Part shown: positions 18,977 through 31,517 of the stretch, in pieces
Position numbering within the stretch: position 1 is the stretch's first letter
Layout: each line of letters opens with the position of its first letter
NCBI RefSeq assembly: GCF_029211265.1
Contig: NZ_JARGEL010000014.1
Coordinates: 21,279-85,278, forward strand
DNA: 64,000 bases
Direction of reading: 5' to 3'
Source of the DNA: Extensimonas soli
GTDB taxonomy: Bacteria > Pseudomonadota > Gammaproteobacteria > Burkholderiales > Burkholderiaceae_C
The notes under the pieces: generated by a model
Told to the model about the DNA's origin: nothing
What the model saw: only the letters and a program-made list of their open reading frames with translations
Databases searched by the model: none
Made by a program: the position numbers and the translations under genes

Positions 18977-19507
18977 TCAAAACGGAATGTCGTCGTCCAT
19001 GTCGTCGAAGCCCGACGAAGCCGGCGCCGCCGGGGCCATGGGCGCGGCGGGCGCAGGGGCCGCGGGGCGCGCCGCCGGGCGGGCGGGCGGCGGGCTGGCG
19101 CGGCGCGGGGCGTTGTCGTAGCCGCCGCCGTCGTCGTAAGCGCCCTGGGCTGCGCCCTGGCCACCCATGCCCTGGCGGCTGCCGAGCATTTGCATCTGGT
19201 CGGCGCGGATTTCGGTGCTGTAGCGCTCCACGCCCGACTGGTCCGTCCACTTGCGCGTGCGCAGGGAGCCTTCCACATAGACCTGCGAGCCCTTGCGCAG
19301 GTACTGGCCCACGACTTCGGCCAGGCGGCCGGAGAAGACCACGCGGTGCCACTCGGTGGCCTCGCGCATTTCACCGCTCTGCTTGTCGCGCCACTTGTCC
19401 GTCGTGGCGATGGTGACGTTGGCCAGCTGGTCGCCGTTCGGGAAGGAACGCATTTCGGGGTCGCGGCCCAGGTTGCCGACGAGGATGACTTTGTTCACGG
19501 ATGCCAT
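18977..19507 (-). CDS. ssb: Single-stranded DNA-binding protein
   Basis: Binds and protects single-stranded DNA in replication, recombination and repair. 176 residues: OB-fold [40 protein letters not shown], a Gly/Pro/Ala-rich linker (about 113-165) and the acidic tail DDMDDDIPF that recruits partner proteins. Length is typical of betaproteobacteria. The order ssb-MFS-uvrA is common in the group. I see no LexA-type box in the 143 bp upstream. Confidence 0.96.
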   Translation of the reverse strand: MASVNKVILVGNLGRDPEMRSFPNGDQLANVTIATTDKWRDKQSGEMREATEWHRVVFSGRLAEVVGQYLRKGSQVYVEGSLRTRKWTDQSGVERYSTEIRADQMQMLGSRQGMGGQGAAQGAYDDGGGYDNAPRRASPPPARPAARPAAPAPAAPMAPAAPASSGFDDMDDDIPF

Positions 19508-19650
19508 GTTGCTTTACCTTGATGGGGGTGGGCGCGCCATGCGCGGCGCGCGCCGGGCGCCTGATTGTGCCGCAATGCGGGCTTTTGCCGACACCCCAGG
19601 GCTGCCGGCAATGCGGCTGCAGGGAAATAGGGAGGTACGTTCTCAGCCGC

Positions 19651-20937
19651 TCAGTGAGGCGCCGGCGCGCTGCGCCCCACGGGCTGCAGCGGCCAGGTCA
19701 GCGCGAGCCACAGCGCTGTGAGCGCGGTGGTTGCGGCGAACAGGCCCGGTGCGCCGGCCCAGCGCACCAGGGCTCCGCCCAGCGCCCCGCCGGCAAACAG
19801 GCCCAGCGACTGCATGGTGTTGTAGCTGCCCAGCGCCGCGCCGCGCAGCTGCGGCGGCGCCATGCGCGAGACCAGGCTGGGCTGCGTGGCCTCGAGCGCG
19901 TTGAAGCCGCAAAAGAATACGAACAGCAGCGGCGCCAGCAGCCACAGCGTGGCGTGCCAGCTGCTCGCCGCGAGCAGCCCCAGCGCCGCCTGCACGAGCA
20001 GCACGCACCCAATCGCCCCGAGCAGTGCCGCGCGCAGCCGCCCGCGCCGCTCGAGCGCGAACAGCCCGCCCATCGCGAGGAAGGACAGCACCACGGCGGG
20101 CAGATAGGCCTCCCAGTGCTGCGCCTTGGGTAGACCGGCTTGCACCAACATCGCGGGCACGGCCATCCACATGCACAGCTGTACCGTGTGCAGCGCGAAC
20201 ACGCCCACATTCAGGCGCAGCAGGTCGGGGTGCGTCCACACGTCGGCCAGGCGGCCCTGCCCCTTGCCAGTGGCGGCCTCTGCATGCTGCGCAGGCTCGG
20301 GCGGCACCCACCACAGCACCACGGCCACGCCCGCGAGCGCAAGCGCGCAGGTCAGGCCGAACAGGCCCGCAAGGCCGATGTGCGCAGCCAGCGCAGGCGC
20401 CGCCACAAGCGCGATGGCGAACATCAGGCCTATGCTGCCGCCCACGAGCGCCATGGCCTTGGTGCGCACGCCGTCGCGCGTCTGGTCGGCCAGCAGCGCC
20501 GTGACGGCTGCCGACACCGCGCCTGCGCCCTGCAGCGCGCGGCCCGCGAGCACGCCCGTGAGCGTGTGCGCGAGTGCGGCGATCAGGCTGCCCGCGGCGA
20601 ACACCAGCAGCCCCGCGACGATCACGCGCTTGCGCCCCCAGCGGTCCGAGGCCATGCCCAGCGGCAGCTGAAACACCGCCTGCGTGAGCCCGTACATGCC
20701 CATGGCCAGGCCCACCAGCGCCGGGTCGTCGCCGCCGGGGTACTTGCGCGCCTCGAGCGCGAACACCGGCAGCACCAGGAACAGGCCCAGCATGCGCAGC
20801 GCAAAGATCAGCGCGAGCGACACGCTAGAGCGTCGCTCGAGCGCCGTCATGGTGGTGGCGGGGTTTTTCGGCCGCGCCGCAACGGGCGCAGGGCGGGAGC
20901 GGGAAGTGGTGGGCGAGGACACGATGGGTTCGGGCAT
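19651..20937 (-). CDS. MFS transporter (YajR-like)
   Basis: A 428-residue, 12-segment major-facilitator transporter. The N-terminal part RRSSVSLALIFALRMLGLFL, FQLPLGMASDRWGRKRVIV (motif A) and GAGAVSAAVTALLADQTRD match the YajR-like subgroup; E. coli YajR has an extra C-terminal domain that is absent here. Substrate unknown, presumably a proton-driven drug or metabolite efflux pump. The ATG at 20937 follows non-conserved sequence; an inner ATG (MTALERR) about 30 codons later is also possible. Located between ssb and divergent uvrA, an arrangement seen in many Burkholderiales. Confidence 0.85.
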   Translation of the reverse strand: MPEPIVSSPTTSRSRPAPVAARPKNPATTMTALERRSSVSLALIFALRMLGLFLVLPVFALEARKYPGGDDPALVGLAMGMYGLTQAVFQLPLGMASDRWGRKRVIVAGLLVFAAGSLIAALAHTLTGVLAGRALQGAGAVSAAVTALLADQTRDGVRTKAMALVGGSIGLMFAIALVAAPALAAHIGLAGLFGLTCALALAGVAVVLWWVPPEPAQHAEAATGKGQGRLADVWTHPDLLRLNVGVFALHTVQLCMWMAVPAMLVQAGLPKAQHWEAYLPAVVLSFLAMGGLFALERRGRLRAALLGAIGCVLLVQAALGLLAASSWHATLWLLAPLLFVFFCGFNALEATQPSLVSRMAPPQLRGAALGSYNTMQSLGLFAGGALGGALVRWAGAPGLFAATTALTALWLALTWPLQPVGRSAPAPH

Positions 20938-21162
20938 GCAAAAAACGGGCCGCGCAAAAAGGCGCAGAAAAGAGGGCGCAAGGCGGGCGCGGCGGAGCTG
21001 CTGAATCAGGCCGCAAACGTGCGCCCGGCGCGGGCGCCCGGATTGTGCGCCTATCGGCGTCAGTGTGTGTCCGCGGCCGAAAGTTCCGCCGCGTGCGGCC
21101 TGCAGACGCAGCAAATGTGAGAAGCCTGACTATCATGGCAGGTTTTCCCCGCCGACTCTTTC

Positions 21163-24303
<3,141 letters not shown>

Positions 24304-24306
<3 letters not shown>

Positions 24307-24338
24307 TGGCAGATAAATCAAGCACAAGCAGCTATTTA
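24304..24338 (-). repeat. Family E element between uvrA and pyrF stops
   Basis: Read on the minus strand, the pyrF stop TAA runs directly into ATAGCTGCTTGTGCTTGATT then TATCTGCCACTAAG, which ends at the uvrA stop. The core AGCTGCTTGTGC is at 24322-24333. The element forms the entire space between the two convergent genes. Confidence 0.65.
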
Positions 24339-25172
24339 TTGTGAAGCACCTGCGCGCGCCGCGTTGAGCGCGTCGCGCGTGCGCAGTGCCTCGGCGCGTG
24401 CGGCGGCGGCAAAGTCCTCCTTGGCCGAGGCGTAGAGGATGGCGCGCGAGGAGTTGACGATGATCGGCCCCTCGGCGCGCAGCCCGGCGCGCACCGTGGC
24501 CACGGCGTCGCCGCCCTGCGCGCCCACGCCGGGGATCAGCAGCGGCAGCGTGGGCGCGAGCGCGCGCACGCGCTCGATCTCGGCCGGGTAGGTCGCGCCC
24601 ACCACCAGGCCGAGCTGGCCATTGCGGTTCCACGGCCCTTGCGCCAGGCGCGCGATGTGCTCATACAACAGCGGTTCGCCGGGCACGCCCGCGAGGCGCT
24701 GGTTTTGCAGGTCGTCGCCGCCGGGGTTGGACGTGCGGCAGAGCAAAAACGCGCCCTTGCCGGGGTAGTCGAGGTAGGGCGCGACCGAGTCGAAGCCCAT
24801 GAAGGGCGAAAGCGTGACGGCGTCGGCGCCGTAGCGCTCGAACGCCTCTTTCGCGTACTGCTCGGCCGTGGCGCCGATGTCGCCGCGCTTGGCGTCCAGG
24901 ATCACCGGCACCTGCGGTGCGTGGCAGCGGATGTGCTGCAGCAGGCGCTCGAGCTGCTCCTCCGCGCCGTGCGCGGCAAAGTAGGCGATCTGCGGCTTGA
25001 ACGCGCACACCAGGTCGGCCGTGTGGTCCACGATGGCGGCGCAGAAGTCGTACATCTTGCGCGCGTCGCCGCGCCAGGCGCCCGGAAAGCGCTCCGGGTC
25101 GGGATCGAGCCCCACGCAAAGCATGGAATCATTGCGCGTCGTGGCCGTGCGCAGCAGCTCGAGAAAGTCCAT
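24336..25172 (-). CDS. pyrF: Orotidine 5'-phosphate decarboxylase
   Basis: Decarboxylates OMP to UMP, the last step of de novo pyrimidine synthesis. 278 residues, the longer group-2 form typical of betaproteobacteria and mycobacteria. The catalytic Lys/Asp array is in [20 protein letters not shown]; the N-terminal [15 protein letters not shown] and C-terminal [20 protein letters not shown] fit the family. pgk ends 30 bp upstream on the same strand, so the two are probably cotranscribed. Its stop codon runs straight into a family E element. Confidence 0.95.
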   Translation of the reverse strand: MDFLELLRTATTRNDSMLCVGLDPDPERFPGAWRGDARKMYDFCAAIVDHTADLVCAFKPQIAYFAAHGAEEQLERLLQHIRCHAPQVPVILDAKRGDIGATAEQYAKEAFERYGADAVTLSPFMGFDSVAPYLDYPGKGAFLLCRTSNPGGDDLQNQRLAGVPGEPLLYEHIARLAQGPWNRNGQLGLVVGATYPAEIERVRALAPTLPLLIPGVGAQGGDAVATVRAGLRAEGPIIVNSSRAILYASAKEDFAAAARAEALRTRDALNAARAGASQ

Positions 25173-25202
25173 GGTGTGCCCTTTCGCGTTGAGAACAGGC
25201 GC

Positions 25203-26420
25203 TCAGAGCGCAGGCGCCGGCTGGAGCCCCTCGGCCGCGCGTTTTTCGAGGATTTCGAACGCGGGCAGCGTCTTGCCCTCGAGCACTTCGAGAAACGCGC
25301 CGCCGCCCGTGGAGATGTAGCCGATCTGCTTGTCGATGCCGTACTTGGCGATCGCGGCCAGCGTGTCGCCGCCGCCGGCGATGCTGAACGCGGGCGAGGC
25401 CGCAATCGCCTGCGCGAGGGTGCGCGTGCCGTTTTCGAAGGCCGGGAACTCGAACACGCCCACGGGGCCGTTCCACACGATGGTGCCTGCGGCCTTGAGC
25501 TGCGCGGCCAGGCGCGCCGCGGTTTCGGGGCCGATGTCGAGGATCAGCTCGTCGGCCTCGACGGCCGTGGCCGGCTTCACGGTGGCCGGGGCGTCGGCGG
25601 CAAAGACCTTGGCCGTGACCACGTCGGTCGGGATCGGCACCTCGGCGCCGCGCGCACGCATGGCCGCCAGCACGGCCTTGGCCTCATCCACCAGGTCGGG
25701 CTCGGCCAGGCTCTTGCCTATGGGCAGACCCGCGGCGAGCAGGAAGGTGTTGGCGATGCCGCCACCCACGATGAGCTGGTCCACCTTTTGCGCCAGGCTT
25801 TGCAGGATGGTGAGCTTGGTCGAGACCTTGGAGCCCGCGACGATGGCCACGAGCGGGCGCTTGGGCTGGGCGAGCGCGCGCGTGATGGCGTCGATCTCGG
25901 CCGCCAGCAGCGGCCCCGCGCAGGCGATGGGCGCGTACTGCGCGATGCCGTAGGTGGTGGCCTCGGCGCGGTGCGCGGTGCCGAAGGCGTCGTTCACGTA
26001 GATGTCGCACAGCGCGGCGAGCTTGCGTGCGAGCGCAGGGTCGTTCTTCTTCTCGCCGACGTTGAGGCGGCAGTTCTCGAGCAGCACGACCTCGCCGGGC
26101 GCGAGCTGCACGCCATCGACCCAGTCGCGCTGCAGCGGCACCGTGCGCGCAAGCAGCTCGGAAAGGCGCTCGGCCACGGGCGCGAGCGAGTCTTCAGGCT
26201 TGAACTGGCCCTCGGTCGGGCGGCCCAGGTGGCTCGTGACCATCACGGCCGCGCCCGCATCGAGCGCCATCTGGATGCAGGGCACGGAGGCGCGGATGCG
26301 CGTGTCTTCGGTGATGCGGCCGGCGTCGTCCTGCGGCACGTTGAGGTCGCTGCGGATGAAAACGCGCTTGCCGCGCACGAGGCCCTGCGCGCACAGGTCG
26401 GAAAAGCGAAGAATGTTCAT
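25203..26420 (-). CDS. pgk: Phosphoglycerate kinase
   Basis: Transfers phosphate between 1,3-bisphosphoglycerate and ADP. 405 residues with the N-terminal [23 protein letters not shown] substrate loop, hinge-region [20 protein letters not shown], and the ATP-binding C-terminal [11 protein letters not shown] and [17 protein letters not shown]. All motifs are intact. pyrF follows after 30 bp. The 223 bp upstream contain a full family C element (26462-26630), which begins 42 bp before the start codon and may carry or displace the promoter. Confidence 0.96.
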   Translation of the reverse strand: MNILRFSDLCAQGLVRGKRVFIRSDLNVPQDDAGRITEDTRIRASVPCIQMALDAGAAVMVTSHLGRPTEGQFKPEDSLAPVAERLSELLARTVPLQRDWVDGVQLAPGEVVLLENCRLNVGEKKNDPALARKLAALCDIYVNDAFGTAHRAEATTYGIAQYAPIACAGPLLAAEIDAITRALAQPKRPLVAIVAGSKVSTKLTILQSLAQKVDQLIVGGGIANTFLLAAGLPIGKSLAEPDLVDEAKAVLAAMRARGAEVPIPTDVVTAKVFAADAPATVKPATAVEADELILDIGPETAARLAAQLKAAGTIVWNGPVGVFEFPAFENGTRTLAQAIAASPAFSIAGGGDTLAAIAKYGIDKQIGYISTGGGAFLEVLEGKTLPAFEILEKRAAEGLQPAPAL

Positions 26421-26461
26421 GAGGAGAAAAGGCTTGCGGAAGGTGGAGACAGGCGTCGATT

Positions 26462-26630
26462 CTAGGAGCCTGTCGGACTTTGGGCGTCGATAGCGAGAAT
26501 GCGCCCCGGCGAGACCAGTTTTTGCCGGATTCGCAGCCCCATAGTGGTGCTATGGGGCAAGAAGACGGTAAAAAATGGGCCGCTGCGGCGCATTCGCAGC
26601 CGACGATTCCAAAGTCCGACAGGCTCCTAG
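26462..26630 (+). repeat. Family C inverted-repeat element, complete
   Basis: 169 bp with perfect terminal inverted repeats CTAGGAGCCTGTCGGACTTT and AAAGTCCGACAGGCTCCTAG. Inside is a second hairpin CCCCATAG-TGGTG-CTATGGGG near 26540-26560. No coding capacity. The CTAG at each end suggests insertion at TA with TA duplication, as for IS630/mariner-type elements. Deleted or stub copies are at 6223-6304, 1986-2031 and 13138-13151. Confidence 0.88.
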
Positions 26631-26643
26631 GAGCCTGCGGCCC

Positions 26644-26979
26644 TTACCACCCCAGGCCGATGTGCAGCGGCAGATACACGAGCATGCCCACGACGATGGT
26701 GCCCAGGATGCCGCGGCGCCAGAAGTAGTAGCCGCCCGCGCACAGCAGCGCGGGCAGGCGCGCGTCGCGCAGCGTGGCGATGAGGTGGCCGTTGCTCATG
26801 AAAAGCTCGGGCGCTATCACCGCCGTGAGCGCCGCGAGCGGCGCGTACTTGAGGCCGCGCTTGAACCATTCGGGCAGCGGCATCTCGCGCTGCGAGAGCA
26901 TGAAAAAAGAGCGCGTGACCACGGTGATCGCGCTCAGCCCCAGCACGGCCAGCAGGTATTCGCCCCAGCCCATGTTCAT
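26644..26979 (-). CDS. azlD: AzlD branched-chain amino acid transport subunit
   Basis: A 111-residue membrane protein with about four hydrophobic segments (GEYLLAVLGLSAITVVTRSF, PLAALTAVIAPELF, LPALLCAGGYYF, GTIVVGMLVYLPL). It is the small partner of AzlC in LIV-E type exporters of branched-chain amino acids. The start lies inside the azlC stop region (4-bp overlap), so the two are coupled. A second ATG two codons later is also possible. Confidence 0.88.
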   Translation of the reverse strand: MNMGWGEYLLAVLGLSAITVVTRSFFMLSQREMPLPEWFKRGLKYAPLAALTAVIAPELFMSNGHLIATLRDARLPALLCAGGYYFWRRGILGTIVVGMLVYLPLHIGLGW

Positions 26980-27881
26980 GGCGTGCGCTCCGCGGGCCGG
27001 GCGTTGGTGGACGCGGCGGGCGCGCCGGCAGCGGACTGCGTAGGAATGGCCTGCGGCGTATCCGCACCTATCGCCACGCTCGAACCCGCCGGGCGCAGCA
27101 CCACGGCAGGTTTGCGCAGCCGGCGCTCGGCCGCCTCGGCCAGCAGCCCGGCCGCGACGGCCGCGGCAATGGCGACCAGGATGTTGAGCTTGAGCGGCAG
27201 CGCAAACGCCGCAATCGCCGCCGCGGCAGAAACCACCGTCGCGATCCAGGCTGGACGATCGACCAGCATGGACAGCAGCACGCCCAGCAGCGCCAGCACC
27301 CCGGCAAAGCCCAGCCCCCACGACAACGGGATGGCATTGGCAAGCACGATGCCCGCGATCGAGGGCACTTGCCAGGCCAGCCAGTTGAGCAGCGAGGCGC
27401 CCCAAAAATACGCGAACTGCCCCGTCGCGGGGCGTGGCTCGGGGTAGCGCTGCATGAAGAAGACGAAGATCGCGTCGCCGCTGAAGTAGCCTATGACCAG
27501 CCGCCGCCGCAGGGACAGGTGCCCGAAGTAGCTGCGCCAGAGGTTGCTGAAGATGACGAAGCGCAGGTTCACGCAGGTGGCCGTGAGCCAGACCACCCAC
27601 AGCGGCGCGCCCGTGGTCAGCAGCGGCAGCACCGCGAGCTGCGCGCTGCCCGCATAGACGAACAGCGACATGACGATGGCCATGGACACCGGCATGCCGC
27701 TCTTGACCATGGCCACGCCCGTGACCAGACCCCAGGCGCTGATGCCCAGCGCGGTGGCAAGCATGTCGCGCGCTGCAAGGCGGAATTCGGGCTCGCGCGC
27801 AAGGGTGCGCAGCGACGGCGGGGCGCCATCGCCTGGGGTGCGCACCTCGTCACCGTGCGCGTGGCTGCGTCCGCCGTTCAT
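26976..27881 (-). CDS. azlC: AzlC family amino acid permease
   Basis: A 301-residue inner-membrane protein with the AzlC core (TALGISAWGLVTGVAMVKSG, SLFVYAGSAQLAVLPLL, TCVNLRFVIFSNLWRSYFGH, LVIGYFSGDAIFVFFMQRYP). With AzlD it forms an exporter for branched-chain amino acids. The C-terminal 50 residues are Ala/Pro-rich and lie outside the family domain. The ATG at 27881 is 11 bp after the fmt stop, suggesting it is the fourth gene of the def-lipoprotein-fmt-azlC-azlD operon. Confidence 0.88.
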   Translation of the reverse strand: MNGGRSHAHGDEVRTPGDGAPPSLRTLAREPEFRLAARDMLATALGISAWGLVTGVAMVKSGMPVSMAIVMSLFVYAGSAQLAVLPLLTTGAPLWVVWLTATCVNLRFVIFSNLWRSYFGHLSLRRRLVIGYFSGDAIFVFFMQRYPEPRPATGQFAYFWGASLLNWLAWQVPSIAGIVLANAIPLSWGLGFAGVLALLGVLLSMLVDRPAWIATVVSAAAAIAAFALPLKLNILVAIAAAVAAGLLAEAAERRLRKPAVVLRPAGSSVAIGADTPQAIPTQSAAGAPAASTNARPAERTP

Positions 27882-27891
27882 GCGCACGCGC

Positions 27892-28875
27892 TCATGGCGC
27901 CGGGGCAGCGGCGGCCACGCCCAGCACCTGCCCGGGCTGCAGCGCAAAGCCGCGCAAGAACTCGGCCGCGGCCAGGCGCTTGCCGCCCGTGCGCTGCAGC
28001 ACGGTGAGGCGCAGCGCATCCGTGCCGCAGGCCACGGTGATGCCCGCGTCGTTTATAGACAAAATATGCCCGCAAGGCACATTTGGCGTGCGCTGATAGC
28101 TCACGATTTCAGAGCGCCAAAGTTTGAGCACGGCCCCATCCAGCGTGGTGCTCGCGCCGGGGAACGGGTCGAAGGCGCGGATGCGGCGCTCGATGACTGC
28201 TGCGGGCTGCGCCCAGTCGATCACGCTCTCGGTCTTTTCGATCTTGGGCGCATAGCACGCGCCTTGCTCGGGCTGCGGCACGGGCTGCAGTTGCCCGGCT
28301 TCGGCCAATTGCAACGCCTGCACGATCAGGCGCGCGCCGAGCGCGGCGAGCCGGTCGTGCAGCGTGCCCGTGCTGTCCTGCGGCAGGATGGGCGTGGCCT
28401 CGGCGAGCAGCATGGGGCCGGTGTCCAGGCCCGCGTCCATTTGCATGATGGTCACGCCGGTTTCGGCATCGCCCGCCTCGATGGCGCGGTGGATGGGCGC
28501 GGCGCCACGCCAGCGCGGCAGCAGGCTCGCGTGGATGTTCAGGCAGCCGAGCCGCGGCAGGTCGAGCACCCATTGCGGCAGGATCAGGCCATAGGCCGCG
28601 ACCACCATCGCGTCGGCTTGTGCCGCCAGCAGCGCGGCGCGCGCCGCTTGGGCGTCCTGCGGGAACTTTCCGTCCAGGCGCAGGCTGCGCGGCTGCGCCA
28701 CGGCGATGTCGTGGGCTTGCGCGAGCTGCTTGACCGGCGAGGCCTGCAACTGCATGCCGCGCCCCGCAGGCCGGTCAGGCTGCGTGAGCACGAGCGGCAC
28801 GCGGTGGCCTGCTGCCAGCAGCTGTGCGAGCGCCACACGGGCGAATTCGGGGGTGCCGGCAAAGACGATGTTCAT
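27892..28875 (-). CDS. fmt: Methionyl-tRNA formyltransferase
   Basis: Formylates the methionine on initiator tRNA using 10-formyl-THF. 327 residues: start [16 protein letters not shown], the loop [19 protein letters not shown], catalytic [20 protein letters not shown] and DTGPMLLAE, then a C-terminal OB-like domain. Follows def and a small lipoprotein gene on the same strand, so the functional pair def-fmt is preserved in one operon. An AT-richer stretch at about 28050-28115 encoding [20 protein letters not shown] resembles family E elements without changing protein length much. Confidence 0.96.
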   Translation of the reverse strand: MNIVFAGTPEFARVALAQLLAAGHRVPLVLTQPDRPAGRGMQLQASPVKQLAQAHDIAVAQPRSLRLDGKFPQDAQAARAALLAAQADAMVVAAYGLILPQWVLDLPRLGCLNIHASLLPRWRGAAPIHRAIEAGDAETGVTIMQMDAGLDTGPMLLAEATPILPQDSTGTLHDRLAALGARLIVQALQLAEAGQLQPVPQPEQGACYAPKIEKTESVIDWAQPAAVIERRIRAFDPFPGASTTLDGAVLKLWRSEIVSYQRTPNVPCGHILSINDAGITVACGTDALRLTVLQRTGGKRLAAAEFLRGFALQPGQVLGVAAAAPAP

Positions 28876-28928
28876 GCGCTGTGTGTGCGGGTGTACATGC
28901 GGGTGTACGTGCGGCGGCCAGGGTTGGC

Positions 28929-29444
28929 TCAGAAATTGGGGTCCCTGCCGCCCGAGAATTCGTCGGCAAACATCACCCGGCGCACCACGCCCGCGCGGTC
29001 GATGTGGACGTAGGCGAAACGGCGCGTGCCCAGGTCGTCGATGAAGTGGTACGTCCAGATGTCGCCGTCGAAGCGCGCGACCTGCTCGAGCCGGATCGGC
29101 GGGCCGAAGCTGGCCTCGACGTCGCGCGCGCTCCATTGGTTGACGGGGATGGATTCAAAGCGCTGCTGCGTGAGCACCTGCGTGGTGCGCACGAGGCGCC
29201 CGCTCGCGTCGAAGTCGAGGTGGAACACCTGGTAGCCCGCGGGCAAGGTCGAATACAGCAGGCGCTGACCGCCGTCGGGCAGGCTCTGCGTGCTGTGCGG
29301 CGCACCCAGGCGCGCGAGCACGTCCGCGTGCAGCGCGCCGGGCTTTTCCCAGTCGGGCGAGGCGCAGGCGGCGAGCAGCAGCAGCGCCAAGGCGGCCGCG
29401 GCGCGGCGCAGCGCGCCCGCCTTTGCCAGCACAGAAGGTTTCAT
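28929..29444 (-). CDS. Lipoprotein of unknown function (BamE/SmpA-like repeat)
   Basis: A 171-residue protein with a lipoprotein signal (LALLLLAAC, Cys near residue 27) and residues after the Cys compatible with outer-membrane sorting. The mature part has two segments of the BamE/SmpA style in which a ratio test on an incoming structure is encoded ([40 protein letters not shown]). It is conserved between def and fmt in Comamonadaceae, from memory. Start overlaps the def stop (ATGA). Role unknown; the context is co-occurrence, not evidence of function in translation. Confidence 0.75.
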   Translation of the reverse strand: MKPSVLAKAGALRRAAAALALLLLAACASPDWEKPGALHADVLARLGAPHSTQSLPDGGQRLLYSTLPAGYQVFHLDFDASGRLVRTTQVLTQQRFESIPVNQWSARDVEASFGPPIRLEQVARFDGDIWTYHFIDDLGTRRFAYVHIDRAGVVRRVMFADEFSGGRDPNF

Positions 29445-29953
29445 GCGCGGGCCTCTTCGCGCTGCTGTTTGAGCAGCTTGGACTTGATGCGGTTGCGCTT
29501 GAGCGGCGAGAGGTATTCGACGAACACCTTGCCCATGAGGTGGTCGAGCTCGTGCTGTATGCACACGGCCAGCAGCCCCTCGGCCTCGATAGTCTGCTCC
29601 TGCCCCTGCGCGTCGAGTGCACGCACGCGCACGGCACGCGCGCGCTCCACGCCGTCGTAAATGCCGGGCACCGACAGGCAGCCTTCATCGCCCGCCTGCT
29701 TTTCCTCGCTGGCCCAGACGATTTCAGGGTTGATCAGCACCATGGGCTGGTTGCGCTCCTGCGACACGTCGATCACCACCACGCGCTCGTGCACGTCGAT
29801 CTGCGTCGCCGCAAGGCCTATGCCCTTGGCGTCGTACATGGTCTCGAGCATGTCGGCAACCAGCGCCTGGATGCGCGCATCCACGCTCGCCACCGGGCGC
29901 GCGACCTTGCGCAGGCGGGGGTCGGGGTAGCAAAGAATTGGAAGGACGGCCAT
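29441..29953 (-). CDS. def: Peptide deformylase
   Basis: Metal hydrolase that removes the formyl group from nascent proteins. 170 residues with all three motifs: [16 protein letters not shown] (metal-ligand Cys) and [10 protein letters not shown] (two metal-ligand His and the catalytic Glu). First gene of the operon def-lipoprotein-fmt-azlC-azlD. Divergent from the LysM gene, with a 294-bp spacer that holds an AT-rich stretch resembling family E (about 29967-30045) and a shortened family A element. Confidence 0.96.
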   Translation of the reverse strand: MAVLPILCYPDPRLRKVARPVASVDARIQALVADMLETMYDAKGIGLAATQIDVHERVVVIDVSQERNQPMVLINPEIVWASEEKQAGDEGCLSVPGIYDGVERARAVRVRALDAQGQEQTIEAEGLLAVCIQHELDHLMGKVFVEYLSPLKRNRIKSKLLKQQREEARA

Positions 29954-30117
29954 GGCTCAGGACAGGAAAACAAATAGCAAAAACGGCGCGGCAGGCGGGC
30001 CGCGCGTGCGAAAAATGTCGCTATTTTCGCTACTTTCAAGCGCCCCAGCGACGTCCAGGCGCAATAATCGTTGCCCCGGTCAGGGCTTGCAAAGAGAATC
30101 CCGGGAGATCCGCAATC

Positions 30118-30227
30118 AACCCAGATTGTCCATGAGGCGGTGCTGCGCACCTACGCGGGCGCTGGCGGACGCCTGACGGTCATTTTGGCCGCGGCTTCAT
30201 CCCGCGTCCTCATGGACAATCTGGGTT
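30118..30227 (+). repeat. Family A element, internally deleted
   Basis: 110 bp with ends AACCCAGATTGTCCATGAGG and CCTCATGGACAATCTGGGTT. Compared with the copy at 5093 it lacks about 65 bp of the interior. Its right end is 20 bp before the LysM gene start and the RBS lies just outside. Both ends share the compensating change CCATGAGG/CCTCATGG, so the TIR stays paired. Confidence 0.85.
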
Positions 30228-30247
30228 CATCGAACTAAAGGAATTCC

Positions 30248-31474
30248 ATGATGATGGCATCGATGCGTATGCAATGTGCTGACTGGGGGAGGACCGCGGT
30301 GTTTGCCGCTGCAACGGGCATCGCGCTGACGGCCGCCTTGCATGCGCCCAAGGCGCAGGCCCAGAAATACCCGATCACCAGCGGCCAGCGCGCCACGGCG
30401 CAGCAGGTTGCGCAGCGCGGCGTGCCATTGTCCGAGCTGGCGCCCAACGCGCCCGACAAATACGTGGTCAAGCGCGGCGACACTTTGTGGCACATCTCGG
30501 GCATGTACCTCAAGCGGCCCTGGCGCTGGCCCGAACTCTGGGGCATGAATCTGCAGTCCATCCGCAACCCGCACCTGATTTATCCGGGCCAGACGCTCTA
30601 TCTGATCAAGGACGGCGGCTATGCGCGCCTGAGTACCAGCCCCGCGGGCGAGCCGGAAACCGTGCGCGTGACGCCGCGTGTGCGCACCGACAGCCTCTCG
30701 GATTCGGCCCTGCCCACGCTCGACCCGAAAGTGATAGAGCCCTTCCTCGAAGAGCCCTTGATCGTCGATGAAGAGGCGCTGGCCAATGCCCCGCACATCG
30801 TCGCCACCACCGAGGATCGTGTGCTCATGGCCGAGGGCCAGCGCATTTATGCGCGCGGCCCGGCCGATGCGCCCATGCAGCTCGGGCCCGACAAGCCGCG
30901 CTACTTCCGCATCTACCGCGACGCCAAAGCGCTCAAAGACCCCGAAACCGGCGAAATTCTGGGCTACGAGGCGCACTACCTGGGCAAGGCCGAGTTGCTG
31001 CGCAGCGAAACCCCGGCCACGGCCGGCACCGAGCAGACGCCCGCATCAGACCCCATCCCCGCCACCCTGCAACTCGGGCTGACGAAAGAGGAGGTGCGCG
31101 CCGGCGACCGCCTGCTGCCCGCGCCACCGCGCGAATTCCTCAACTTCACGCCGCGCGCACCGCAGGTGCCCGTAGCTGCGCGCGTGGTGTCGGTCTATGG
31201 CAGCGCCGCGCTCGCCAATGCCGCGCAAAACCAGGTGATCTCGCTCAACCGCGGCGCGCGCGACGGCATGGAACCCGGCCAGGTGCTCGCCATCCTGAGC
31301 CAGGGCGCGCGCATCGTGGACAAAGCCGACCCCGACCGGCCCATGGTGCAACTGCCCAGCGAGCGCAACGGCCTGGCCGTGGTGTTTCGCACCTTCGAGC
31401 GCGTTTCCTACGCGCTCATCGTCGAAATCCACACGCCCGTGCGCATAGGCGACAAGCTGACCAATCCGCAATAA
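30248..31474 (+). CDS. LysM-domain exported protein
   Basis: A 408-residue protein with a signal peptide (cleavage near AQAQK, residue 39) and one LysM domain at about residues 71-120 (KYVVKRGDTLWHISGMYLKR, PELWGMNLQSIRNPHLIYPG). LysM binds N-acetylglucosamine polymers such as peptidoglycan. The remaining 280 residues form a conserved domain typical of the LysM protein next to dprA and divergent from def in beta- and gammaproteobacteria; its function is unknown. AAGGA precedes the ATG by 5 bp. The family A element abuts the 5' region. Confidence 0.88.
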   Translation: MMMASMRMQCADWGRTAVFAAATGIALTAALHAPKAQAQKYPITSGQRATAQQVAQRGVPLSELAPNAPDKYVVKRGDTLWHISGMYLKRPWRWPELWGMNLQSIRNPHLIYPGQTLYLIKDGGYARLSTSPAGEPETVRVTPRVRTDSLSDSALPTLDPKVIEPFLEEPLIVDEEALANAPHIVATTEDRVLMAEGQRIYARGPADAPMQLGPDKPRYFRIYRDAKALKDPETGEILGYEAHYLGKAELLRSETPATAGTEQTPASDPIPATLQLGLTKEEVRAGDRLLPAPPREFLNFTPRAPQVPVAARVVSVYGSAALANAAQNQVISLNRGARDGMEPGQVLAILSQGARIVDKADPDRPMVQLPSERNGLAVVFRTFERVSYALIVEIHTPVRIGDKLTNPQ

Positions 31475-31517
31475 AGCGCGGCGCACCACCAGCGATCACC
31501 GATCACCCTGCATCGGC

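Noticed and set aside
20938..21162. LexA box between the MFS gene and uvrA, or before ssb
   Set aside because: No CTGT-N8-ACAG type dyad is visible in either intergenic region.
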